Source: Novosphingobium sp. CECT 9465 (GTDB lineage Bacteria > Pseudomonadota > Alphaproteobacteria > Sphingomonadales > Sphingomonadaceae). Taken from it: a stretch of 64,000 nt of DNA. The stretch is from contig NZ_CAKLBX010000001.1 of NCBI RefSeq assembly GCF_920987055.1, forward strand, positions 1,474,501 to 1,538,500. The letters run 5' to 3'. How positions within the stretch are numbered: the stretch's first letter is position 1; each line of letters begins with the position of its first letter. This document shows, piece after piece, positions 8,467 through 15,248 of the stretch. Below the pieces are notes generated by a model. It worked only from the letters and a program-made list of their open reading frames with translations, made no database searches and was not told the DNA's origin. The translations under genes and the position numbers were made by a program.

Positions 8467-8760
8467 ACCGGCGGCTGCCCTGGGTACAAAACCGTTACGG
8501 CTCAGGCCATTTTGATCGATTGCTATGGTAAACCCCGCGTTGCCATTTTGAAACAGTCAGGGCATGAATTGGCAGGGGGTAACCAATATCAAGGTATTGG
8601 CTTTCCGGGATCTTTGCTCAGAACTAGACCTGATGCGCTCAGATTTGGTGTTCGTGCCGGGCTTCGCCCGCCTTACTTCGTTTCTTGGTGCGTGTCCGTT
8701 CGCGAGTAGCAGCTCTTTCGTCCCCCGCGTAAATGGCTGGCGGCAAGGGATGGGATTGCG
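8467..8760. other. Intergenic region at the left edge of the cargo
   Basis: 294 bases between the CopG-like gene and the kinase gene, marking where the cargo joins the conjugation backbone. It contains a 10-base direct repeat GCCATTTTGA at 8506-8515 and 8542-8551 (36 bases apart), and nearby GGTAAACCCC and GGGGGTAACC tracts. The repeat could be an operator upstream of the kinase gene; there is no direct support. No gene is credible here. Confidence 0.4.
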
Positions 8761-10944
8761 GTGGGGACGATCAATTCAGCAGTCTCTGAGGACACGAACT
8801 CCGTCAGGCTTGGGTTGCCGCGGCTGCAACCATGGATATTGGCACGTTCGGCAATCGCGCGGGCTGTTCTCGCGGTTGTGAGCCTGGTCGGAATGGCGAG
8901 CGGTGCACATGCCACCTGCTGGGCAGGTGGCGACCCGCTGGTGCAGCGCCTGCAGGCCAGCGTCGATACAAGCCCAAAGGCTGCCCTGCCAGCGATTGAT
9001 GCGGCGCTTGCGCGGCTTGGTAAAGCTGAGCCGGATGGGAAGGAGCAAAGAGCTTGGCTGCTGGCGGCGCGTACTGCAGCGCTTGTGGGCTTGCTGCGTT
9101 ATGAGCAGGGCGAAAAGGCCGCACGCGAGGGCTTGGCGGAAGCAGGACAAGATCCTGTCCTTCGGATTGAGCTGCTGGACCAGCTTGTCGCCATATCCTT
9201 CGGACGACCAGCGCCTGAACTGAAATCCATGCTCGATGAACTTGGCCGGTTGCGCACCAAGGTATCTAAAGGGAGTGCGGCTGCGGTCTGTGCTGGCAAT
9301 GGCATGACCCTCCTTCAACGCGCGCTTGGATTAACCGAAGATGCGATGCGAACCGGCGGCGAAGCCTATCGGACAGCCAAGGCGCACAGGCTTGAGGCGC
9401 AGGCCGCCTATATCGCAGTCAATCTCTCGGTTCTGACGCTCGCATCGGGCGATGTCGAGCAGGCCGGTGACCTTGCAAATGAGGCCGCTGACTGGGCGAG
9501 GAATAACGGCTTCACTTATCAGCAATTGCTGGCTGCGTTCATGCAGGCCCGCGTCGCGTCATCCGGCGATCCCGCGCTCGCGGCCGAACGGTTTCTCACA
9601 GCCGCACAATTGTCGCGCCAACTGGGAATCCCATCGGGTGCTGCCGACCAGGGGGCCTGCGGTGCATTGCTGGCGCTCGGAAAGCTTGATGCAGCAGAGG
9701 CTTCTTGCCGACAGGCAGAACGCCACCTTGACCCGTCTGACGAGGCCGCCAGGGTCTATACGGGCAATATCCTGGGTGAAATCGAACTCGCGCGTGGGAC
9801 CCCAGCCAAGGCGCTTGCGCGTTTCGATGACCTTCTCAGCCAGGCTGCCGGCCCAGCCTATCGCTTGGTTGCCGACAAGATCCGGCGCAACCGGGCAACG
9901 GCCCTTGCGCAGCTTGGCCGCCATCGAGAAGCCTATCAGGACCTCAAGACAGTCAATGAGCATATTGTGGCCCGCAGCGACGCCCAGCGCGCCCGCGCTC
10001 TTGCTGATGCGCGAGCACGCTTTGGGTGGGACCGTCAGCGGCTCGCCAACGCTGAACTTGAGCGCGATCTTGCGCGCGCTGCCGCGCGCGACCAGGCACG
10101 CCGGCTCTGGCTCTGGACGGCCGGAGGTTGGGCGGCGTTACTGGCGGCGCTGCTGACCTGGGTCATCGTGACCGGCAAGCGGCATCGGCGCAAGCTCGAG
10201 CGCCTGGCTGACGAGGCTCGGGACATCGCTCGCACAAAGGCCGAATTGCTCGCGAACATGAGCCATGAAATCCGCTCGCCGCTCGGCAGCCTGACGCTCG
10301 CCGCCACGCGCCTGTCGCAGTCGGCCGAAATCCCGGTCGATAGCCGACAGCGCGCCGAGCGGCTTGGCCGCGCGGGCGAACGGCTCATCGGGCTGCTCGA
10401 CGACCTGCTCCTCTTCTCACGGATCGATGCGGGCAGACTGCCGGTTGTGGCAGCGCCGTTCGATCCTCGGCAGCTCCTGCGTGAAACAGCACTTCTGGCT
10501 GAACCCAAGGTGACGGCAGTCGGTGCAAGTCTGCTGGTCGAGATCGATGAAGCGGCCCCGTTGCTCGTAAACGGTGATGCGAACCGCTTGGGTCAGATTC
10601 TGACCAACTTGCTTGACAATGCGGTCCGTCATTCCGGCGCGACGCAGATCATCCTGTCGCTGGTGCCAGCAGAAAACGGGCAATATCGTGTGACCGTTGC
10701 CGACAACGGCATTGGCATTCCCGCAGAACGCCGTGAGCTCATGTTCCAGCGCTTTGCGCAGATCGACGGCTCGGGTGCCTCAAGTGAAGGGTCGGGTCTT
10801 GGCCTTGCCATCTGCAAGGGGCTTGCTGAACTGATGGGCGGCGAAATCAGGGTCGAGGGCGCAGCCCGGGGCGTGCGGATCAGCGTCACCATGCCTCGTT
10901 CGATCGGAAGCCACGCGTCTGCCCCGCTCATGGTAGCCGCGTGA
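8761..10944 (+). CDS. Membrane sensor histidine kinase with TPR-like sensory region
   Basis: A 727-residue kinase. After an export segment (ending near GMASGAHATC) comes a roughly 400-residue periplasmic-type region of TPR-like helical repeats. A single membrane span (LWTAGGWAALLAALLTWVIV) and a short coiled linker lead to HisKA with the phospho-acceptor H502 in NMSHEIRSPLG. HATPase_c follows, with N box LTNLLDNAVRHS, G1 VADNGIGIP and G2 GSGLGLAICKGL. There is no fused receiver domain; the partner regulator is encoded just downstream. The GTG start has AAGGGA 10-15 bases upstream. It ends in a GTGA overlap with a 43-codon ORF. TPR-ectodomain kinases often sense peptides or envelope components; the signal here is unknown. 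Confidence 0.9.
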   Translation: MGTINSAVSEDTNSVRLGLPRLQPWILARSAIARAVLAVVSLVGMASGAHATCWAGGDPLVQRLQASVDTSPKAALPAIDAALARLGKAEPDGKEQRAWLLAARTAALVGLLRYEQGEKAAREGLAEAGQDPVLRIELLDQLVAISFGRPAPELKSMLDELGRLRTKVSKGSAAAVCAGNGMTLLQRALGLTEDAMRTGGEAYRTAKAHRLEAQAAYIAVNLSVLTLASGDVEQAGDLANEAADWARNNGFTYQQLLAAFMQARVASSGDPALAAERFLTAAQLSRQLGIPSGAADQGACGALLALGKLDAAEASCRQAERHLDPSDEAARVYTGNILGEIELARGTPAKALARFDDLLSQAAGPAYRLVADKIRRNRATALAQLGRHREAYQDLKTVNEHIVARSDAQRARALADARARFGWDRQRLANAELERDLARAAARDQARRLWLWTAGGWAALLAALLTWVIVTGKRHRRKLERLADEARDIARTKAELLANMSHEIRSPLGSLTLAATRLSQSAEIPVDSRQRAERLGRAGERLIGLLDDLLLFSRIDAGRLPVVAAPFDPRQLLRETALLAEPKVTAVGASLLVEIDEAAPLLVNGDANRLGQILTNLLDNAVRHSGATQIILSLVPAENGQYRVTVADNGIGIPAERRELMFQRFAQIDGSGASSEGSGLGLAICKGLAELMGGEIRVEGAARGVRISVTMPRSIGSHASAPLMVAA

Positions 10945-11072
10945 GCAGTCCCGCTTATTGGCAGCTGGTCCAGCAGGGACAGCGGGGAGCGACGCTGCAG
11001 GGGGACAAGCTGGCTTCCTTGCTGTCCGTGACCGGCATCGTTGTCCGAAGAGTTCGGGAATTGGGCTCATGA
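10941..11072 (+). CDS. Small 43-residue ORF bridging kinase and response regulator genes
   Basis: The 124-base gap between kinase and regulator is filled exactly by one open frame from GTG 10941 to TGA 11072. Its GTG overlaps the kinase stop (GTGA, 10941-10944) and its stop overlaps the regulator start (ATGA, 11069-11072). The product begins MSSPAYWQLVQQGQRGATL and ends VVRRVRELGS; it is basic and amphipathic, without a recognisable family. The two overlaps suggest translational coupling from kinase to regulator through this ORF. It could make a real small protein or act only as a coupling leader. Chance is possible because open frames of 43 codons are common in GC-rich DNA. Confidence 0.55.
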   Translation: MSSPAYWQLVQQGQRGATLQGDKLASLLSVTGIVVRRVRELGS

Positions 11073-11737
11073 ACAGAGGGATCACACCCAAGGGTGATGC
11101 GCAGACCGCGTCGCTGCAAGGGACCGCGCATCCGGTCATTCTCGTGGAGGATGACGAGCTGATGCGCGATGAAATTGTCGGCCTGCTCTCCGAGGTCGGC
11201 TATGCCGTGCGCGCTTTTGCGGGCGCAGATCAATTATTTGCGGCCGAACCCGAGCCTTCCGGTGTCATCATCCTGGACTTGCGTCTCAAGGGCCCAAGTG
11301 GCCTGCTGATGCAGCAGAAGCTTGGCCAGCGCGCGGACATCCAGATCATCTTCATTAGCGGTCGTGCCGATGTCGAGGATGCGGTCGCAGCGATGAAGGC
11401 CGGTGCGTTCGAGTTTCTGGTCAAGCCGTTTCGCTCACAGGCTCTAATCGATGCCGTTGGCGGCGCCTTCGACCGGCTTGGGGATGCCAGGGTTGAGATG
11501 AGCCACGTTGAGGCTGTTCGCGCCGCTTACGAAAGCCTCACCGAAACGGAACGCGAGATTGCGTTGCTGCTGGCGGGAGGCCTGCGCAACAAGCAGGTCG
11601 CTTTCATGTCAGGTAAGGCCGAGAACACCGTCAAGGTGCATCGCGCGCGCGTGATGCAAAAGATGGGTGTAAACTCGCTGATCGAGCTGTCGCGGCAATT
11701 GCAGCGGATCGGAATAACGGGCGATGGCTCCGCCTGA
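11069..11737 (+). CDS. FixJ/NarL-type response regulator (REC + LuxR HTH)
   Basis: A 222-residue regulator, the likely partner of the kinase at 8761. The receiver domain has the acidic pair in ILVEDDELMRDE, phospho-acceptor D70 in IILDLRLKG, and the conserved Lys in EFLVKPFRS. The C-terminal LuxR-type HTH is seen in LTETEREIALLLAGGLRNKQVA and ENTVKVHRARVMQKMGVNSL. ATG 11069 is chosen because it opens the receiver domain at the usual distance and overlaps the stop of the small ORF before it. All adhesin-cluster genes that follow lie on the same strand, so it may control them. Confidence 0.93.
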   Translation: MNRGITPKGDAQTASLQGTAHPVILVEDDELMRDEIVGLLSEVGYAVRAFAGADQLFAAEPEPSGVIILDLRLKGPSGLLMQQKLGQRADIQIIFISGRADVEDAVAAMKAGAFEFLVKPFRSQALIDAVGGAFDRLGDARVEMSHVEAVRAAYESLTETEREIALLLAGGLRNKQVAFMSGKAENTVKVHRARVMQKMGVNSLIELSRQLQRIGITGDGSA

Positions 11738-12151
11738 AGCCCAGATTAGCCGTTATGATAAGGGTGTGAATTGCAGGCCGCGCGGATTTCCGTAGCGGCG
11801 ACTCATTCCTGCAGCGTTGTCAGACTGAAACGCAGATGTTGCAATGCGTCATACGTAGCTTGATCTGGGCGGGGACATTCTTTCAATTGCAACCAACCGG
11901 GCAAATAGACGTTCGGAGTCTGGAGCGGTTGCGGGCCTGATCGCGCATGAGGCTGCGAACTGAATCGAAGGGAAATTATCCAATAGCGTCAAGCGCTTAT
12001 GCAACAAACACTGAAACAGAATAACTAGTTCTGTTGCGGCACGCAAGCATCATAGCCGATTTCTCCATTTTTTGCGTGCGTTTTCTTTCGTGCGCGGGGG
12101 TTACGCCTTGTGGATCGCGGAAGAGACCGGTTGATCGTCCCTATTTCCGGG
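11738..12151. other. Convergent intergenic region between regulator and recombinase genes
   Basis: 414 bases between the ends of two convergent genes, with no credible coding sequence. It contains the left recombination-site candidate (12015-12036). On the minus strand it also holds a TATGAT hexamer (plus coordinates 12049-12054) that resembles a -10 box but lacks a good -35. No strong terminator was seen for the regulator gene. Confidence 0.45.
12015..12036 (+). repeat. Left copy of inverted 17-bp site flanking the recombinase
   Basis: Positions 12019-12035 read GAATAACTAG-TT-CTGTT. The same sequence, with AA in place of TT, is present in opposite orientation at 12849-12865, so 15 of 17 bases match. 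This copy also contains a perfect internal inverted repeat, AACAGAA (12015-12021) and TTCTGTT (12029-12035) around a 7-base centre. That geometry resembles a tyrosine-recombinase core site. Its role as a crossover site is inference. Confidence 0.6.
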
Positions 12152-12775
12152 CTACTTGAGGGCTTCTCGCGAAATATCGGGTATTTTCAGCGCATTGATG
12201 CGCCACATGCGACGGGCAATGTTCCTCTCTTCGGGACCCATCGCTGCAGCATAGATGGCGGTTGTGCGCATATCAGCATGGCCAAGCCAGCGCTGGACCA
12301 TGTTCAGCGGAACCTGAGACTGTATGGCTGCCACGCCAAAGCAATGGCGCAGGCCTTTCGGCATGGCGTGTGAGCCATTGAGGTCAACCGATTCCATAAC
12401 CTTGCGGATGCGGCGATAGGCCGTAACGCGCGAGAAGGTCCAAAGTTTAACGGGCTCTTTGCCTTGGCCGATATGTCCGCCAAGGTCATGCACCTCCTGG
12501 AGCAGATCGATCAATTCAGCCGGTACGGGGACAGAGCGGTAGACCCCGCGCCGCCGCTTCTTCAGGCACTCAATGATGATCATGCGATCATGCCGGTCGA
12601 TACTGCTGGCAGTAAGTGAAAGCGCCTCGGAGATCCGACAACCCGTCGCCGAAATGACCCAGCACAAAGTCAAGGTTTCCGGTTCAAACCTTGCAGCAGC
12701 GGAAAGAAACGACCGCCTCTCCGAGTTCGTGAGATATTTGCGTTGGCCATTGGTGCCATAGATCATCTGTTGCAT
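12152..12775 (-). CDS. Minimal tyrosine recombinase (FimB/FimE-sized)
   Basis: A 207-residue tyrosine recombinase made up almost only of the catalytic domain. The complete active-site set is visible: R47 (ATGCRISEAL), a Lys in CLKKRRRG (K72/K73), H136 and R143 (HAMPKGLRHCFG), H166 (RWLGHADMRT) and nucleophile Y175 (TTAIYAAAM). The N-terminal core-binding domain of phage and ICE integrases is absent, and the protein starts directly at the KYLTNSERRSFL helix. This is how FimB and FimE, the fimbrial phase-variation invertases of about 200 residues, are built. It is read opposite to the adjacent adhesin operon and flanked by inverted near-identical 17-bp sites. It is not beside the element end, so it is unlikely to be the ICE integrase. 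Confidence 0.9.
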   Translation of the reverse strand: MQQMIYGTNGQRKYLTNSERRSFLSAAARFEPETLTLCWVISATGCRISEALSLTASSIDRHDRMIIIECLKKRRRGVYRSVPVPAELIDLLQEVHDLGGHIGQGKEPVKLWTFSRVTAYRRIRKVMESVDLNGSHAMPKGLRHCFGVAAIQSQVPLNMVQRWLGHADMRTTAIYAAAMGPEERNIARRMWRINALKIPDISREALK

Positions 12776-12847
12776 CGGAATGCGCCCTTGTTCTGGATGT
12801 CAGCTGATTGGCAGGCCCGCGGACTAAACCGCAATCGCCCAACCATG

Positions 12848-12865
12848 TAACAGTTCTAGTTATTC
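12848..12865 (-). repeat. Right copy of inverted 17-bp site, upstream of the EAL-gene operon
   Basis: On the minus strand this reads GAATAACTAG-AA-CTGTT-A, matching the left copy at 12019-12036 in 15 of 17 bases and in inverted orientation. It lies between the divergent recombinase and GGDEF-EAL genes, 48 bases before the ATG at 12913. Recombination between the two copies would invert an 846-bp segment carrying the recombinase gene. Confidence 0.6.
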
Positions 12866-12912
12866 CGTGTCGGCATGAGGGGGCGGACTCGCCCTCCAAG
12901 CCGGGGGCGTGA

Positions 12913-14274
12913 ATGCGTATCGAACGGGTCCCAACCGGGACGGATGACTGGAGCGGGGCGGCGAGCCGATCGGTTCGCGCTCCGCAAGCGAACGCCGCAG
13001 TGGGTGCCGACCCGGCTCCAGAGATTCTGCTGTTTGCGGTGCGGATCGATAATCTCGATGCCATTGGTGAAACCTACGGCGCGGCTGTCGCAGAGCGGGT
13101 CTCCCGCGAAGTGCAGGGCTTTTTTCGGCAACGCCTTGAGAGTGCGCGCGATCTGGTCGGTGGAGTCGTCGGGCGGAGCCTTGCGGAGTTCGATCTGATT
13201 GTGCGGGGTCGCGCTGTGCCAGCGTTGATGCCGAGGCAAGGGCCGTTCGAGCGTATTGAGGCCTGGATGGCCGCAGCGGCGCGGCTGCCCATTCCGGGGC
13301 CGGGCTGGACTGCGCATGTAAGCTTGTCCTGGTCCTATGTTGAAGCGGACGACTTCTGCGAAGATCGGGAGCTTTTCGATCTCTTGCTGGCGGAGGCGCG
13401 CGGTCGCCTGCCTGGGCTGGTTCGTTCACCTTTGGCTCTCGGGGCGGAGCGTGCGGTGCGCGATATGGCGGCGGCGGCAGCGCTTTATGCCGAGCTAAAC
13501 GCCGCAGGCCTGCAATTCGCCTGGCAGCCGGTCTGTGGGCTCGATGGCGATACGGTTCTGTATCTGCGTGCCTTCATCGCTGCGCCGGGGCGGGATGGTC
13601 AGATCGAGGACCGTCAGTCCGACTATCGCGCGATGGAGCGTCAGGGTCTTGCGCAGGCTTTCGATCAGGCGCTTGTCGCACAAGCGGTCGAGCATCTCGC
13701 GCGCTGCGACAACACGCACTCGGTCTGCATGGCGGTCTCGGCGTCGAGTTTCCGCTCGTCGGCCTGGTGGGATTCTATTCTGGCGCGGCTTGGGTGTGAC
13801 AGGGCGCTTGCGCGTCGATTGTTCATCGCGATCGACTGCGCACAGTGCTTCGTGTCAGCCGGCGAGGCGGTCGCGTTTGCTGACCGTCTGCGCCGTTGCG
13901 GTGCTCGCATTGTTCTGGAGGGGCTCGGCTCCGGCCAGATCGCGATCTCGACGCTGATCGCCTTGCGGCCCGACGTGGTGACGCTTGATGCGCTTTTCCT
14001 TCGGCTGGCAGCGCCGCGCGAGCCGGACGAGCAGCTCTTCCGCCGCATTGTGAGCCTTGCCAGTGCGCTTGCGCCTGCCGTTGTGGTCGAAGGTGTCGAG
14101 GACGCCGCACGTGCAGCTTGCGCGCTGGAGGCGGGGATCCATTGGGGCATCGGTTCCCATCTGGCCCAGCCAAGCTGGCGTGGCCCTTCACGCACCGGGT
14201 CCGGCGCGGCACAGGTCAGCGCTTTCGGCGCGCTCCCACAGTATTTTTCCAGCAGGCGGGAGGGTTCGCAATGA
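12913..14274 (+). CDS. Degenerate GGDEF-EAL protein (probable c-di-GMP effector)
   Basis: A 453-residue cytoplasmic protein. Residues about 35-130 resemble a GGDEF fold, but the signature is reduced to GRSLAEFDLIV. Residues about 185-420 resemble an EAL domain with the catalytic features lost: the EAL motif position reads LYLRAF, the metal-binding Asn strand reads VCMAVSASSF, and the DDFGTG loop reads EGLGSGQ. The late EGVEDA motif (near residue 392) is kept. It is probably a non-catalytic c-di-GMP-binding or protein-binding module. The start ATG 12913 follows GGGGGCG directly upstream. The stop overlaps the next gene (ATGA at 14271). As first gene of the adhesin run, it fits a role in adhesin output control. 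Confidence 0.8.
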   Translation: MRIERVPTGTDDWSGAASRSVRAPQANAAVGADPAPEILLFAVRIDNLDAIGETYGAAVAERVSREVQGFFRQRLESARDLVGGVVGRSLAEFDLIVRGRAVPALMPRQGPFERIEAWMAAAARLPIPGPGWTAHVSLSWSYVEADDFCEDRELFDLLLAEARGRLPGLVRSPLALGAERAVRDMAAAAALYAELNAAGLQFAWQPVCGLDGDTVLYLRAFIAAPGRDGQIEDRQSDYRAMERQGLAQAFDQALVAQAVEHLARCDNTHSVCMAVSASSFRSSAWWDSILARLGCDRALARRLFIAIDCAQCFVSAGEAVAFADRLRRCGARIVLEGLGSGQIAISTLIALRPDVVTLDALFLRLAAPREPDEQLFRRIVSLASALAPAVVVEGVEDAARAACALEAGIHWGIGSHLAQPSWRGPSRTGSGAAQVSAFGALPQYFSSRREGSQ

Positions 14275-14432
14275 GCCGTGACCCTGAATTCTCGTTCCAG
14301 TCCTTCGAGGAGGAGGACGCCTATTCCTGGCCGGACGAAGAGCCGTTCCGGTTTGCGCGCGGCATGATGCTCGCCCTGCCGCTCAGCGGCTTGCTGTGGA
14401 TCGGCGTCTACTGTGCCTGGAACGCGCTGTGA
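14271..14432 (+). CDS. Small membrane protein, 53 residues
   Basis: Starts at ATG 14271 overlapping the stop of the GGDEF-EAL gene. The first 30 residues are acidic (FEEEDAYSWPDEEPF), followed by one membrane helix (MMLALPLSGLLWIGVYCAW). No family is recognised. The tight coupling and single-span layout suggest a membrane partner of the GGDEF-EAL protein or of the adhesin assembly; this is inference. Confidence 0.65.
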   Translation: MSRDPEFSFQSFEEEDAYSWPDEEPFRFARGMMLALPLSGLLWIGVYCAWNAL

Positions 14433-14434
14433 CC

Positions 14435-14629
14435 ATGGCGTCCGGTCAACACATCTTCGGGTCGCAAACCGAAGCGCGGCCTTCGGGCCGCGGTGGCGGG
14501 GGAGGGGCCAAGCCCCACAACCCCAGTCCCTCCCCGTCACATATGGCGCGCTGCTTGCGCGCCTGCGGCCCTTTGTCCGGCGCGTTGGTGCCGGTCCATT
14601 TCAGTCCTGATTGGAGAGACCGCCTATGA
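14435..14629 (+). CDS. Possible 64-residue ORF linking the small membrane gene and the DUF4019 gene
   Basis: An open frame fills the 193-base gap. It can start at ATG 14435, or at GTG 14429, which overlaps the previous stop (GTGA). It ends with a TGA overlapping the next start (ATGA at 14626-14629). The product is Gly/Pro/Ser-rich (GRGGGGGAKPHNPSPSPS) with a CLRAC motif and matches no family that I recognise. The composition looks more like untranslated GC-rich spacer than a folded protein, so only the two overlaps argue for it. Confidence 0.3.
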   Translation: MASGQHIFGSQTEARPSGRGGGGGAKPHNPSPSPSHMARCLRACGPLSGALVPVHFSPDWRDRL

Positions 14630-15204
14630 GGCGTTTACCTTGGCGGCCGGCCTTGCTCGCGCTGCCTCTTGCTGCATTGTCGTCCCTGGCGTTGGGGCAG
14701 ACGGGTTCGGCAAACCAGTCCACGCCTAGTGTGGCTGCTAGCGTCGGCGGTTCGGCAGGCGGCAAATCCGCGCCCGCTGCCGCAGCGCCGGCGCGGTTGT
14801 CAGCCAACTACTTCATGGCACAGGCTTTGCAGATCTCCGAGGCGGCCGGGAACGGTCTGCTCGACGGAATCTACGCGGGTGCTTCGCCGATCATGAAGGC
14901 TGCCCAAGGGCGTGACGCCTTTGTAGCGCAGAGCAGGGACGTTCTGGCGCGCTCTGGGTCGGCAACCGGGCGGGACTGGGTCTCTGTGCGGCGTGAAGTC
15001 GTGCCCGGCGGGCAGCCGCAGGCATCCGGCGCGCCGCCGCCCGGTGACTATGTCGTGGTGTTGATCGGCGCAGAAACCGGCGTGGGCCGGGGGCGGCTCG
15101 AGACCATCACCTTCCATCGGGACAGCGACAACCAGTGGCGTCTGTGCGGCTTTGTCGCAGCGACCCTCGGTCAAACTGCACCTTCCACCAATCCGCAAAA
15201 GTAA
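14626..15204 (+). CDS. Exported DUF4019-like protein
   Basis: A 192-residue protein with a signal peptide (LLALPLAALSSLALGQ) and a C-terminal domain that resembles DUF4019: residues near NGLLDGIYAGASP, RDWVSVRREVVPGG, PPGDYVVVLIGAE and the final ETITFHRDSDNQWRLCGFVA. The DUF4019 role is unknown; it is usually periplasmic. GGAGAG at 14613-14618 supports ATG 14626 over the TTG five codons earlier. The gene lies 44 bases before the autotransporter, so the product may help its passage through the periplasm. The family call is from memory of the pattern and is moderately sure. Confidence 0.7.
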   Translation: MRRLPWRPALLALPLAALSSLALGQTGSANQSTPSVAASVGGSAGGKSAPAAAAPARLSANYFMAQALQISEAAGNGLLDGIYAGASPIMKAAQGRDAFVAQSRDVLARSGSATGRDWVSVRREVVPGGQPQASGAPPPGDYVVVLIGAETGVGRGRLETITFHRDSDNQWRLCGFVAATLGQTAPSTNPQK

Positions 15205-15248
15205 GCGCGCCCGCCCGGCAGATGGCGGCGCAGTTCAAGGGGTAACAA

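Noticed and set aside
12152-12775. Recombinase as the ICE integrase
   Set aside because: It lacks the N-terminal DNA-binding domains, lies in the middle of the cargo about 40 kb from the tRNA, and is flanked by its own inverted sites.
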